Below are positions 12,201 through 23,761 of a stretch of 64,000 bases of DNA, piece after piece (position 1 is the first letter of the stretch; every line of letters starts with the position of its first letter). The position numbers and the translations under genes were made by a program. Under the pieces are notes generated by a model. The model did not search any database. It had not been told where the DNA came from and saw nothing but the letters and a program-made list of their open reading frames with translations. The stretch lies in the NCBI RefSeq assembly GCF_963583255.1, contig NC_084810.1, forward strand, positions 10,499,853-10,563,852, read 5' to 3'. Source of the DNA: Pyrus communis. Taxonomy: Eukaryota > Streptophyta > Magnoliopsida > Rosales > Rosaceae.

Positions 12201-13211
12201 TGCATGGTGACTGCCATATTTTGGTTCGTCTGGTCCCATTGTTTTTTTAGAGTTTAGACAGAGGTATGCAAGAAAGGAGAGAGATGAGAGATGAGGGCGG
12301 TGAGGAAGAAAGGAAGGAAACATAGAACCAAAGCTAAAAACAAAAGTTTCTTAAATTGTTTGGGGCTTGTTTGGTATTGTTCTTGGATCTTAAGTTTCTG
12401 AATGGTAGGTAAATTACTTAATACTGGTTAGTTTCAAAAACAAAAAAATTCATTCAAGAAGGACACCAAACAACTCAGTTTTTTATCTATGAACCTCTCT
12501 GCATATATTTTCTCATCTCTCCTTCACATTATCATAACTCCTCTCACTTTCTTGTCCTCTAGCACTTAAACTCCATTCTGATGTATGCGGACGATCCAAT
12601 AGGCTAATAGCTTATGATGTGTTATCTAATAGTGTCACGTTCTCACATTTTGTATTCGATATGTATCAGGAGAACCTTGCAGGGAAAATCATTTGATATG
12701 GTTTTGAAATTCAACTTGATAGATAGTTGTGGTTGTCCGTCCACAGAAATTGTTGTACCTCTTAATTTTAAGGTTGGTTAGAAGTTCGAACCTTGTCTCT
12801 TATATGCTGTTAGTAGTTATAAATTACATATCCTTGATTTTCGAAATCAAGGATATCGCCCTTCTGTGTTCTAAGGGAGGCCTGACATTACTGTGACTTA
12901 ATATTGTCCAGGTTCCAGAAGACTGTCTTACGCTTGATAAGGATTCGGTATTGCAAAAGCTGAGACACACAGCAATTCAAGAATCATGCTGTGGGCAGAA
13001 TGCAATTGTTGAGAGAAATGTCATCCTGACCCCAAAAACTAAGGTCATTGCATATGCCATTGTAACAAATGTTGTCCGGTATAGGATGACTGCTGAAGCC
13101 TTGCAAGCTGGTTCCCTAGGTAATGCCATTAAAAGGCGAAAAGGAAGTGTCAATGGTTTTGAAACATCAAGGAAGCGATCAAAAGTGCACAGGCGCAAGT
13201 CTAGATTTTAG
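6236..13211 (+). CDS. SRT1: NAD-dependent protein deacylase, sirtuin class IV (SRT1/SIRT6-like)
   Basis: Coding exons: 6236-6334, 7351-7380, 7470-7562, 7960-8079, 8480-8580, 8760-8868, 9394-9473, 9752-9830, 9939-9992, 10234-10330, 11079-11161, 11906-11973, 12670-12772, 12912-13211. All introns are GT-AG and the joined frame is open for 471 codons, close to Arabidopsis SRT1. The protein begins [20 protein letters not shown]. The NAD-binding GAGIS motif is near residues 52-56, [10 protein letters not shown] near 115-124 and the catalytic His near 134. Zinc cysteines are near 142, 145, 167 and 172. The C-terminus is basic ([18 protein letters not shown]), fitting a nuclear chromatin protein that removes acyl groups from histone H3. 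All key residues are present. A SINE-like insert sits in the tenth intron. UTR limits are not defined. Confidence 0.93.
10625..10800 (+). mobile_element. tRNA-derived SINE-like insertion in SRT1 intron 10
   Basis: A Pol III box B-like motif (GGTTCGAAACC) lies at 10686-10696. A box A-like stretch (CCAGTGGTTGTCTAAC) lies about 50 bp upstream. This spacing is typical of tRNA-derived SINEs. Ends and target-site duplication are not clear, so the coordinates are approximate. Confidence 0.5.
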
Positions 13212-13492
13212 AAACTGAACAGTTGGTGGTTCGGCAAGAACTTGTAAATGGTACTGAAATTCTAGAAATTGATGAAAGGTCACAGGCATGTACGTTATAG
13301 AAACTGGCCGCTTGCGCTTGGTTTTCTTGTAAATATCTTATGCTCATTAGGACTGACGAAAAAGTATTGAGTTAGTAGGGACTGGGTGAATTTTGTTAGA
13401 TGCTGCACTCATCTCCCCAGCTATGAATAGGTGGTGTTATAACTTAATCGGCTAATATGATTCAAATTATGGTCTTCGGTTGCTTCTATATA

Positions 13493-13500
<8 letters not shown>
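13212..13500 (+). other. Presumed SRT1 3'UTR and downstream spacer
   Basis: This is the sequence directly after the SRT1 stop. It is AT-rich with no reading frame of interest. Transcript end not determined. Confidence 0.4.

Positions 13501-13541
<41 letters not shown>
13498..13541. repeat. (CT)n microsatellite
   Basis: About 20 uninterrupted CT dinucleotides. A likely length-polymorphic marker site. Confidence 0.95.
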
Positions 13542-13544
<3 letters not shown>

Positions 13545-13852
13545 CTGTGAGTTTTGGGTGAATGGAGATTCTCTGTTGCCAAAGAGTGGAGTGATTGAAG
13601 AGACCATCTCCTCTTCGTTGTAAACTTGTTTCTTTTCTCATAACCTGATGCTTGAACAAGGCTGACCGGTTCGGTCTTAACTTAAGCAGCCAGAGAAGTG
13701 CGCACCTTAAAATTCTTTGTACCTTGTGCTTTACACGCCCTTCCAATTGTTTGTCATCTATTTCAAAAGTATGTTATAACGACAAGAGATTTGGATTTGT
13801 CCTAACGAGAGTGGTTTCCATTTTTTACATTTTGATAAATTTTTTGATTTCT

Positions 13853-13964
13853 TTCCGACGGTTGACAGTTATTGACAATTTGTCACTTTCCAAAATCCTA
13901 ACCCCATGTTGGTATTGGATTATAGAAATTGATAATTGACAACAACCGCCAACTGTTGTCGGAA
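13853..13964. repeat. Short imperfect palindrome
   Basis: TTCCGACGGTTGACAGTT at the left end is mirrored by the inverse of CCAACTGTTGTCGGAA at the right. Possibly a small transposon relic; flanking duplications not seen. Confidence 0.45.
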
Positions 13965-14118
13965 TTTTTTTTTTTTATGGGAAATTGATCCAAATGCGGA
14001 AATTAAAAACGGTTCATAATAAAAATAAAAAAAAGCTAAATTTTATGTGTCATAAATATGGGACCTTTGTATGCAAAAAGAAAAAAAATTGGCATCTTTT
14101 GTAATGAGATTAACGAAT

Positions 14119-14269
14119 GGAAGATTATATTCACACACCTCAAATTACTTCTTCCTCTTTTTTTTTATTTTTTAATATTCTTTTATCGAGTGTTAGTGGT
14201 GTGTAGAAAATATTAAAAAATTAAAAGGATGTGAGAGAAGTAAATTGAGGTGTGTGAATATAATCTCTC
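14119..14269. mobile_element. 151-bp MITE with 9-bp TSD
   Basis: Terminal inverted repeats of about 30 bp share the core AGATTATATTCACACACC. The element is flanked by direct TTAACGAAT at 14110-14118 and 14270-14278. A 9-bp duplication fits a Mutator-type origin. If one base belongs to the repeat, 8 bp would instead suggest hAT. Confidence 0.8.
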
Positions 14270-14278
14270 TTAACGAAT

Positions 14279-15159
14279 ATATATGGAATCTCATAAATAC
14301 ATAAATATTTTATCTAATATGAAGTACATTAAACGGTGCAGTAGAAAATTAATTTATTGAATATATCAAATTACGGATTACAAATTTTTATTCTTTATCA
14401 GAGAAAATTTCAAAAATAAAAAGAAGAGTGTAGAGTACATGATCATCAAATAATAGGGTGATTTGCCTAAAAAAGTATATTTTTCAAGGAATACAAAAAG
14501 AAATTACACTGCAATGACAAACCATGATTGCATTTTGGGCCACAGTCTAATATCTTGGAGAATTAAAACTTGTGCTCAAGATATATTGTATTTAGGTTCT
14601 TCCCTTGAGTTTATTGTTTTAGTCTTGTTTGGGAGGCTAATTTTTTCACTGATGCTTTAGCCAATTATGGTCTCTCTATCCACATTGTGATGTAATTTAG
14701 GTTTGTACCTCTCCTCATGCTAGACAGGCGTTGTTGTATGGCGTTTTATGTACTGGAGGTAAAGGTCCTTGTGGTTCTGTTGTTTAACTAGTTTATTTCC
14801 CCAGAAAAAAAAAAAAAAAAAAATCATAAATCGGGATAAAATCGTAGTTTTTCTCACAAAAAACATAACTCTTTTGTCCTAAACTTTTAGTTGTCATTAA
14901 ATTGGGGCATCAGTACCTAAGTGAGCATAATGATAAAATTACAAGGTTTTGGTGTATACTCCTTTACTACAAGTCTATCTTCGTGAGCTTCCAGAAGTAA
15001 TATATATGTGGAAACCTATGTATCATCATTAGTTGTAACATTGCAATACCAATACATTTGAAAATCTGTCAAAGACGTGCACACCTTAAAATAATTTGTC
15101 CCCTCGTGCTTTGCACGAAATTTCAAAAATGTGTTATAATGATACATAGAATTTCAAAA
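14279..15159. other. Gene-free AT-rich spacer
   Basis: No gene found. It contains an A tract near 14804-14823. A segment near 15073-15150 is a diverged copy of sequence at about 13690-13790 (both with a CTTTNCACG motif), suggesting a dispersed repeat. Confidence 0.45.
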
Positions 15160-15262
15160 ATGTTTTTTTTTTTTTTTTTTTTTGTCGAATGACAAATATA
15201 GTTAAATTAGTCACCGATATAATTCGAACCCACGCCTGATGGCACATTCCACAACGAGATTA
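15160..15262 (-). mobile_element. SINE-like fragment, reverse orientation
   Basis: On the minus strand a box B-like GGGTTCGAATT is present at about 15221-15231. A run of about 22 A follows on that strand at 15162-15183 and would be the tail. Box A was not convincingly seen and the element is short. Confidence 0.4.
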
Positions 15263-15979
15263 ACAAAAATATAGAATCTTAAATATTTAACCAGATATAG
15301 TGATTTTGCATTAAACGATGCACTAGCAAATGAAGTTACTGAACAGATCAAATTAAACATTTTTATTTTTATCTGAGAAAAAAATTAAGAATAAAAAGAA
15401 AAGTGTAAAGTAACTTGCCTATAAAAATAAAATTTTTAAGAGAATACAAAAATAAATTACATTGCAATGACAAAATACTTCATAAACAAGGAGAAATTGG
15501 TAATTTTACTCTATAAAAATCAATTCGAAAACTTAAACTTTTAGGTGTCATAGAACAAGAGTACGAGTGTCTTAGTGCATGCATGTCTATTTGTTTATTA
15601 CGAGTGTCTTAGTACGAGTCTCTTTTATTTATTTATTTGTTTATTACCATTTTTCCTTCTTAATCATTTTATATATGCACAGCTATCTGTGTGTATAAAT
15701 TGTAACAGAGGGTTTCTCAAATTTTTATTTACTTGTATATTTCTTTGTGGATTTTATTGCATGCATGTCTAGCTCTCCCCAAAATTTAGAGAAAGAAATT
15801 TATTTTTTTCCTCTATCCCTTTTTTTCCGAAAAATATATTGTTCCAAGGCCGATCTCAAATATTGTGCACATGATCCTGCATTTGGTGGTCTTTTGCATG
15901 TAATTTTGTGTTTATCTAAGCTCCTTGTGTGCTGATGTATCTAAGCTCCTTCTATATACATATATAGGAAGAGTTTAAG

Positions 15980-16165
15980 GGAAAGGATCTCCAATTTTTT
16001 TTTTTTAAATAAGGACATCTTCTTAACTATTAGATTTGATTTTAATAAAATTATATGACATGTGATTTAATCTCAACCATATAATTTTATTAAAATCAGA
16101 TCTAATGATCAAGAAAATATTCCCTTCCTTTTTTTTGAGAAATAAGGATTTCTTTCCTTAAAAGG
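15980..16165. mobile_element. MITE with long internal palindrome
   Basis: The block TTTTAATAAAATTATATG near 16040 is repeated inverted near 16080, and the outer edges (GGAAAGGATCTCC and the inverse of GGATTTCTTTCC) also pair. Flanking TTAA-like bases may be the target site. Limits approximate. Confidence 0.5.
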
Positions 16166-16169
16166 CCTA

Positions 16170-16450
16170 TATCAGGTTCTACCGAGTTGATTGGGTTTTG
16201 AGGTAGGAAACAAGCTCTGAACGTGGTAATGGGGATTTGGTAGGACCCAGAACGGGGCCCGTTTCATGTGTGGGACCCAATTTTCTGGTTCTTGAATGCA
16301 TGGGGACTAGAACCGGTCTGAACCAATTCGGTTCTTTGACCAAAATTAAATTTTCTGATTCACACAATTTTTCATGATTTATTTTGTCGCGATTCGGTTC
16401 GTGTTGGTGTTTTTTATGCCCACCCATACCCGACGTACCAAAGCCACTGC
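16170..16450. mobile_element. Possible hAT-like remnant
   Basis: GGTTCGGTT-type blocks end in TTTTTATGCCCACCC. A similar ending recurs at 35040-35055, so this is probably a dispersed repeat family. Ends and target-site duplication not resolved. Confidence 0.35.
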
Positions 16451-16657
16451 TCATTGCATTTGACTTTGATGCAATAAATGTAAATTGTATCAAGCGGCAC
16501 TGAGTTCTTCGTACATTCTACTTTTAACTCCTCCGATTCAAACTCAAAACAGTCTAAAACTAGTCACCACCTTTAACTCGTCGCTGGCACCTCTCTCTGA
16601 ACTCAGTTCGGGCTCTTTCTGCTGATGGGCTGAAATCGTCTTGTCGATCTTGAAAAG

Positions 16658-17150
16658 GTAAGCTTGCAAAAATCTATGCGCTTTCTTTCATATGGATTCT
16701 GTATTCGAAATTTGGATTTTTTTTTTTCCCAATATATTTGGGATTTGGATTAAATTTACCTTCATTTTTGAAATTTGGATTAATTACTGCTATAACTCCT
16801 TTGTTCAACTTTCTAGGAAAATTTTCACTACTGGGTAAACTTCAAGATTGGATCTTTTTGGCGTTTCTAAGTTTGGTTTATATTCAGTCACAAGTTTTGG
16901 GTTTCAAGGTATTTCCTTGAAGAGGCATCTAGTGATTGGCATTTGTTGGTCTAATGGGAATATGGGAATCTCGCGATATCATCTGTTTGGTTGGTGAGAA
17001 AATGTAGGAAAATGAAAGAAACTGTGAGTGTTAAACCTTTCAGTTGTTTTCGGTGCTGCTGATTGAAATAAACAGCTGAGATATGGCTTTTCAGTTGATT
17101 GTGATGATCGAAAGCTTTTACTAGCTGATTTTTTGTTGCTTTTTTGTAAG
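16658..17150 (+). other. Putative 5'UTR intron of the trihelix gene
   Basis: A donor (AAAAG/GTAAGC) lies at 16657/16658. A polypyrimidine tract with TTTGTAAG ends at 17150, and a second possible acceptor is at 17169. The sequence between lacks coding signal. Splicing is inferred, not shown. Confidence 0.5.
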
Positions 17151-17193
17151 AAACCAAATTGAACATTAGGATGTTGTGATCGAGTGTGGCGAG

Positions 17194-18543
17194 ATGGATA
17201 GTTCGGGTTTGGGAGGTGGGTTTATGTCTGGTCCCAGTGGGGGGATACTAAACCTTGAATCGCCGGTTCCTAGACGCCAAGAGATGCAGTTGGGTCATCA
17301 ATTGTTAGGACATCACCAACATCACATGAATGTGATGGGGGGCGGCGGCATTGCAGGCGATCGTCATCCCATTGGGCTTGTGGAAGTGAAAGGGTCAGTC
17401 CCAAAAGTTGGTTCGACTATTGCCAAAGGGAAGGCAGTTGCTTCGTTTAATGGCAATAACGGTTACAATTTGAGTGATGACGATGAACAAAATTATACAG
17501 ATGATGAGAGCATTGAAGGTGCCAAGGGAAAAAAGGGATCTCGATGGCAGCGGATGAAGTGGACAGATAATGTGGTCAGGCTTCTTATTGATGTTGTTGC
17601 TTGCGTGGGTGATGATGGTTCGGATGAAGGTGGTGAGGGGCTTAAGAGGAAATCTGGGATATTACAGAAGAAGGGTAAGTGGAAGACTGTGTCACAAATA
17701 ATGATTAGTAAAGGTTGTCGTGTTTCTCCTCAGCAGTGTGAAGACAAGTTTAATGACTTGAACAAAAGGTATAAGAGGTTGAACGATATTCTCGGGAGAG
17801 GAACTAGTTGTAGAGTGGTAGAGAATCCTGCTCTTATGGATGCAATGCCCCACCTCTCTGCCAAGGCGAAGGATGACGTTAGGAAGATACTGAGCTCAAA
17901 ACACTTGTTTTATAAAGAAATGTGTGCTTATCATAATGGACAGAGGATACCTGACTGCCAAGAGCTCAATCCCCATGGCTATTCCCTACCTCTTGGGAGG
18001 TGCTCAAAAGACATTAATGGATCCGAGGAAGAAGAAGCTGAAGAAAACCATGATAGTGAGGATGATAAATTGGACAACGAAGATCATAACGATGCTGATA
18101 ATGATAGGGAGAGAATGAGAAGAATGAGTGAGAGGAAGAAGGCTAGGGAAGAAGATGGCCATATGTGGCCACAACATGTTCCTCTCGATAGTTTTGAAGT
18201 TGAAGTGGGTGACTGTTTTCAAGACGCAACAAAGTCGTTATGGGAACGGAGAGATTGGATCAAGAAACAGAAGCTGCAACTTGAAGAGCAAAGAGTCAGC
18301 TTCCATGCTGAAGCTTTGGAGATTGAGAAGCAAAGGTATAAATGGCTAAGATATTGTAGCAAGAAAGACAGGGAACTGGAGAGGCTGAGACTGGAGAATG
18401 AGAGAATGAAATTAGAGAACGAGAGAAGGGTATTGCAACTGAGACAGAAGGAAGTGGAATTAGATTTGAGGAGGTCAGAAGCTTCCTTGGAGCCTTCCTC
18501 GCTTGGGCTAGGAAGAGATCATATAGATTTGGGAAGGCATTAA
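17194..18543 (+). CDS. Trihelix (GT-gamma-like, Myb/SANT-like) transcription factor
   Basis: Single uninterrupted exon, 449 codons from the first in-frame ATG at 17194. The frame is open further upstream only through a GTG at 17176. Residues about 115-205 form the trihelix DNA-binding domain: SRWQRMKWTDNVVRLLIDVV, then KGKWKTVSQIMISKGCRVSP, then CEDKFNDLNKRYKRLND. An acidic stretch (EEEEAEENHDSEDD) lies near 276-305. A Lys/Arg/Glu-rich coiled coil lies near 350-432. The N-terminus is Gly/His rich. This layout matches the Arabidopsis At1g21200/At1g76870/HRA1 group, nuclear factors some of which act in low-oxygen responses. The exact orthologue is not claimed. A polyadenylation-like AATAAA lies at 18874-18879. 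Confidence 0.88.
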   Translation: MDSSGLGGGFMSGPSGGILNLESPVPRRQEMQLGHQLLGHHQHHMNVMGGGGIAGDRHPIGLVEVKGSVPKVGSTIAKGKAVASFNGNNGYNLSDDDEQNYTDDESIEGAKGKKGSRWQRMKWTDNVVRLLIDVVACVGDDGSDEGGEGLKRKSGILQKKGKWKTVSQIMISKGCRVSPQQCEDKFNDLNKRYKRLNDILGRGTSCRVVENPALMDAMPHLSAKAKDDVRKILSSKHLFYKEMCAYHNGQRIPDCQELNPHGYSLPLGRCSKDINGSEEEEAEENHDSEDDKLDNEDHNDADNDRERMRRMSERKKAREEDGHMWPQHVPLDSFEVEVGDCFQDATKSLWERRDWIKKQKLQLEEQRVSFHAEALEIEKQRYKWLRYCSKKDRELERLRLENERMKLENERRVLQLRQKEVELDLRRSEASLEPSSLGLGRDHIDLGRH

Positions 18544-18900
18544 TAGCTTCGGAGCCCAAGTTCTGTTTGTGTGTGCACTAACTGGATCATGAGAGACATC
18601 CCGTGCTTAGTCAATATTCTGGAAGAAGACCTTTGAAGCACTCTAACCTTGTGAGACCTGTCTCTTCCTTTAGTTTAGTTTTTGGAAAAAGATTAAAACA
18701 CCTATCTCTTGAGTTTAGTTTGAGGAATAATTGAGATTTTGTGGATGTTGGATGCGCTCCTGTAAATATGCAAGTGTTGTATAGTTCCACTTGTTCAAGG
18801 CATGTAGTAGGTGTTATGTATTGATGTAGTTTAGTTTTCAAACGGTCATTGTTGCTAATCATGTTACCGTCTCAATAAAAACTTGTTAATTTGAGTTAAG
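18544..18900 (+). other. Probable 3'UTR of the trihelix gene
   Basis: The sequence after the stop runs to an AATAAA signal at 18874. No other feature seen. Confidence 0.5.
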
Positions 18901-19594
18901 GAAATGAAGGTGAATGATGCTCTTTTACCATCCCTTTTGGTTGTGCTACCGTCTCAATAATCCACAGAAGATCATATGCTTCTTAGCTCTTATTTCTCAT
19001 ACATACTCGGTAATTAAGTATAAGTTGCAGTTTTACATTGTTTTCTTGTAGAATCAACGTGTTACATATCGTTGTCGCATGGTGGGAATGTTTAGATGAC
19101 TTACTAGAAGTTTCGCCACTTGTTTGGTACCTTGATAGAGGATGTATCATGTCATTTCACTTCATTTAAAAGTTGTATACTGCAGTGTAAAAGACCGTAC
19201 TCTTCTATTTATTTATTTTTTTTCATTTGAGCTGAAAAAGCCATCGTCATGCAAATTATAAAGGATAGTAGTTGAAGGCCACACAGGATTCAGTGGACTG
19301 TGCTAGTCTACTTATTAACAACTGCACAGTTTGGAGATTTATGGAAGATTTAAGCCATTCCTCGCATTCTGAATTTTCCAGTGTGCATTGACCTTGGTAC
19401 TGTGAATTGCAGGGTGAAAAATAATGAAGTGACCACTTGGTTTTGAAAGAAATTTCGAGATGGGAGAAGAGAGAGCAGCTGGACACTTTTCTTTTGCTAG
19501 CTAGCATTACTTGCTGGGAGATTTGAAAAGCAAGATGTGCTTTTGTGTTCAATGATGTGCCGCTAGAGCCAAAGAGAGTAATTTAGAGAATCGG
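18901..19594. other. Gene-free spacer
   Basis: No supported gene, RNA or bounded repeat was found on either strand. Confidence 0.45.
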
Positions 19595-19599
19595 AGAGG

Positions 19600-20004
19600 C
19601 TTTTGGTAGAGGTTTTGTTAAGGTGAATTCTGATGGTGCTTGGTGTGGTTCTTCGTAAAGCGCTGGCTTGGGAGTAGTGATTCGAGATGAATCAGGTATT
19701 TTCAGAGGAGGTGTAGCAGCTCACTGTGTGTGTCCTTCTCCGCTTTTATCTGAAACAGCTGGTGCCACTGAAGGTTTGAATCTTGCTGCAAGTTTGGGTT
19801 TCACAAAGTGATCATAGAGATGATTGTCCCTTATTACATGCTTGCATGGTGACATAATTACGGGTGCTCGGGAACTCTATGATCTGTCGTCTATTGTTCA
19901 CCGATGGAAATGGACAAGACACCAAGCTAATGGTGTGCCTCACTGCACCACTTCGCTTGGTTTGAGGATTGTGGAACATCTTCGTTGCTTTATCAAATGC
20001 GTAC
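19600..20004 (+). pseudogene. Relic of a LINE-type RNase H (RVT_3) domain
   Basis: The translation shows the RNase H signature of plant L1 LINEs: GFVKVNSDGAW, an in-frame stop, AGLGVVIRDESGIFRGGVAA, then LLSETAGATEGLNLAASLGF. A frame change is followed by WKWTRHQANGVPHCTTSLGL. These match the start, middle and end of the domain. It is dead (at least two stops and a frameshift) and is cut at its 3' end by the palindromic element beginning at 20005. No surrounding endonuclease or RT was recognised here. Confidence 0.7.
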
Positions 20005-23000
20005 TGATGAGTCGGGGATTATATAATACCCTATTCTTAGTATTAATTTATTGGTTATTTTGTGAGAATTTTGATACTTTGAATTATATTTTCAATGTAG
20101 GACATTCAACTTCCTCTGGAGCAAAACGTGATCAAACGAACGGATTTGGAGGTGATTTCAGTTGGAGGATGTTCGTGTATATCTCAACTTGTTTGTGTCA
20201 AAGTTTCAGATTTTTCTATCAAGCGGTTTATTTATGGCGGTGAAATAAAAGTCAGCATGCAGTACTGTCAAATTAACGTTTTGGGCTTATTTGGGCTTTT
20301 TGGTGCCTAAGATGATGTCTTTTGGATTCGAGGCCATCTTCAGGACCTCCTAAGCTTTAATTTAAGCCATTTTGGGCCTGTTTTGGAGCTCTGAAGATCC
20401 ATAAACGTCGGATTCTTGTGGCTGGGCAGATTTCCTAAAGTTAAAATAGGAATGTATTTCCTAGTTATCTTATTCTATTATGTTTCCTAGTTTTTAGAAG
20501 ACATTTTCTAATAAGGATTTTATTTTGTAGTCGTATAAATAAGGCTATTCAGCCATTAGGGTTTAAGAAGAGGGAGAAAACACTTCAATTTAGAGAACGT
20601 AGCTAGGCTTTGACAATTTGTATTTTAAGGTGTTTTCTATCCATGTTTTTAATAATATTTTGTTTTATGATTAATCGTAATTGATTCCTTTTGCTAGGGC
20701 AAGGCCACGAGTCTTAACAAGAATATGTAGTTTCAATTTACTTATGATATTATGCATGCAGGTTCGAATTATTAATCAGTGGTTTAAACTATCTACTTGT
20801 CTTGATGCTTTATCACCATTAGAATATTTAGAAAAGTAATTTGATGCAATTTTAGTCGAAGGTTGGTCCCTGAAATTGATGAAGGCTTTTTGTGGTTAAT
20901 ATGTGCAAGTTCACTTAAGATGAATACCACGTCTTAATGGTGGCATGGTTTTTCAAAAGGTTTCACAAAGCATAATGAGTCTTGCATGTTTAGATTTGAT
21001 CTGAATACCATAGACTGAATGCATGTTTGATATACGATCTATGTTGAGGGTCCAAGTAGGCATACTTTAGGAAAACCTAACCTTCAAAATATGCATGTGT
21101 AAGTCATAAGTAATTGGAAGAAGGGGAAACTTAATATAAGTCCAATTTTTTGAGCCAATAGTAGGAATAGTCCAGTTTATTAAAATAAGTCCAATTTGTT
21201 ATATTTAATTATTTAATTATCAATAGTTATCTATTCAATGATAAGATTTATTATAAAAATCAAATTTCTTCCCAATTATCTCTTTGCTTATTTCTTTTTA
21301 TTTATCTTTTTGTTATTTCTCATTCTTCCTCCTACTTTAAACCCCATTTATAGATCTTATTTTTAATTTTTATAATCAACCTATATCACAAGTTAATTAT
21401 ATTTATCTACCTATATGATAGATTCTTTTTTTATAATCAACCTGTCACAGATTAATGTGTCTTGCTTGTAGGTATGTAATGTTTTTTCTACCTTTTAGTT
21501 AGGTTTCATATCTCACGTATAGGTATTATATACATTCATATATTTGTTATTTGAGTTAGAGTATAATGTTTTGCAGATAAATTTATGTTAGTATATTAGT
21601 TTTTTTGTTATAAGATATTAAATATATTCTTTTGGAGTTGGAAAATGCATAATATTAGAAGATTTTAATTGATTTTTAATATTTTTAGAAAATATAAAAT
21701 GAGTATTAAAGAAATAAAAACATATAATTAGATAACTGGACTCACTCTTAAAAACACTCTACGTTTTTGGACCTGCATCTAAAAGCCCCTTGGAAGAACT
21801 ACTTAAGAATGTTAAAGTGACGACATAACCCTAATGTTTAATTCAATTTTCAAAACCGTTTTCTTTTAGTTTATTTTATTTTGCCGATTTATTTAATTAT
21901 TTCTATTAAATTCGTTTTTATTATTTTAGGTCATTAAATCAACCTTTTTCTAAATTTTGTTTTAAAATAATTAATTCAGATTTGGTTTGACATAAATTAT
22001 TCATTCAATCCTTGTGAAGAATGACCTTACTAGAGCCGACTATACACTTAAAATGGTTGCTAGAGTACAAGATAATTGTAGTATAGTCGGCTTTAGTAAT
22101 ATCGTTCTCCACATCGATTGAATGAATAATTTATGTCAAACCAATTCTTAATTAATTAATTAAAACAAAACTTGAAAAAAGAAAAAGTTTATTTAATGAC
22201 CTAAAATAATAAAATTTTAATATAAATAATTAAATAAACCAACAAAATAAAATAAACCAAAAGAAAATGGTTTTGAAAATTGAATTAAGCATTAGGGTTC
22301 CGCCGTCACCTTAACAATCTTACGTAGTTCTTCCAATTACTTATGACTTACACATGCATATTTTGAAGATTAGGTTTTCCTAAAGTATTCTACTTGGACC
22401 CCCAACATAGAGTGTATATCAAACATACAATCTGTCTTTGGTATTAAGATCAAATCTAAACATGTAAGACTCATTAAGCTTTGTGAAACATTTTGAAAAA
22501 TCATGCAACCCTTGAGACATGGTATTTATCTTAAGTGAACTTGCGCATATTAACCACAAGAAGCCTTCGTCAATTTCAGGGACCAACCTTCGACCAAAAT
22601 TGCATCAAATTACTTTTCTAAATATCCTAAGGATGATCAAGCATCAAGACAATTAGATAGTTTAAATCACTAATTAATAATTCAAATATGCATGCAAAAT
22701 ATCATAAGTAAATTGAAAAGAAACTACATATTCTTGTTCAGGCTTGGGGCCTCGCCCTAGCAAACAGAATTAATTACGAACAATCATAAAAAAAAATATT
22801 ATTAAAAATATGGATAGAAAACACCTTGAAATACAAATCGTCAAAGCCTAACTAAGTTCTCCAAATTGATGTGTTCTTCTCCCTCTTCTTAAACCCTAAT
22901 GGCTGAATAGCCTATTTATACTTCTACAAAATAAAATCCTTACTAGAAAAGGTCTTCTAAAAACAAGAAAACATAATAGAATAAGATAACTAAGAAATAC

Positions 23001-23469
23001 ATTCCTATTTTAACTTTGGGAAATCTGCCCAGCTTCAAGAATCCCATGTTTCTGGATCTTTGAGGCTCCAAAACAGGCCCAAAATGGCTTGAATTAAAGC
23101 TTAGGAAGTCTCGAAGATAATTGCACAAGGCTTCAAACCCAAAAGACATCATCTTGAATGCCAAAAAGCCCAAATAAGCAAAAAATGTCACTTCGACAAC
23201 ACTGCGTGCTGACCCTTTATTTCACTGCCATAAATAAACCGCTTGATAGAAAAATGTATCTGAAACTTTGAGACGAACAAGTTGAGAGATACACGGACAT
23301 CCTTCAACTGAAATCACGCTAAAATTCATTTGTTTGTCACATGTTTCTCCGGAGGAAGTTAAATGTCCTACATTGGAAATATAATCCAAAGTATCAAAAT
23401 TCTCACAAAATAACCAATAAATTAATACTAAGAATAGGGTAAAATATATAGTATACTATCAACTCATCA
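20005..23469. mobile_element. Large palindromic (foldback) element with TG...CA ends
   Basis: The sequence from 20005 to about 22050 is repeated inverted from about 22085 to 23469, around a loop of roughly 35 nt flanked by GAGCCGACTATAC and its inverse. The outer ends are TGATGAGT and ACTCATCA, i.e. TG...CA as in LTRs. The flanks CGTAC (left) and CATAC (right) match at 4 of 5 bases, a possible decayed 5-bp duplication. Each arm has a TATA-like box (TATAAATA at 20536 and its inverse near 22914) and LTR-like composition. Arms are about 1.4 kb once the MULE in the left arm is removed. No protein is encoded. It may be two LTR-derived sequences head to head. Confidence 0.75.
21123..21789. mobile_element. 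667-bp non-autonomous MULE nested in the palindrome
   Basis: It interrupts only the left arm of the palindrome; the right arm is continuous at the matching place (about 22335). The 9-bp sequence TTGGAAGAA occurs directly on both sides (21114-21122 and 21790-21798). Both ends begin GGGG, with a diverged terminal repeat sharing AAGTCC/AGGTCC about 15-20 bases in. A 9-bp duplication is typical of Mutator-like elements. No coding capacity. Confidence 0.85.
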
Positions 23470-23761
23470 CATACTATTCGTCTATTTATTTGATTTACAA
23501 TTCAATAAGTACTTCATTTTCGATTTGGATGATTTTTTGTGTGAAAAATCTTGGATAGTCTCTCAAAATATGAAGATGACTTAGATGAACTGATACAACG
23601 TTACAATAATGTCTTGGTCCAATAACACAATATCATAGAGAGATTAATACGTGACACATGCGACTGAACTAAGACACTACCACGATGATGTATTGAGTCC
23701 ATCTAAGTTACTCTCCTCAAAATAAATGGGCTACAAGGGTGGTTTATGTCGTACCTATTTG
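23470..23761. other. Spacer between palindrome and retroposon
   Basis: About 290 bp of AT-rich sequence with no recognisable feature. Confidence 0.4.

Noticed and set aside
17924..18559. Alternative frames inside the trihelix gene
   Set aside because: Shadows caused by the Lys/Glu-rich coding sequence.
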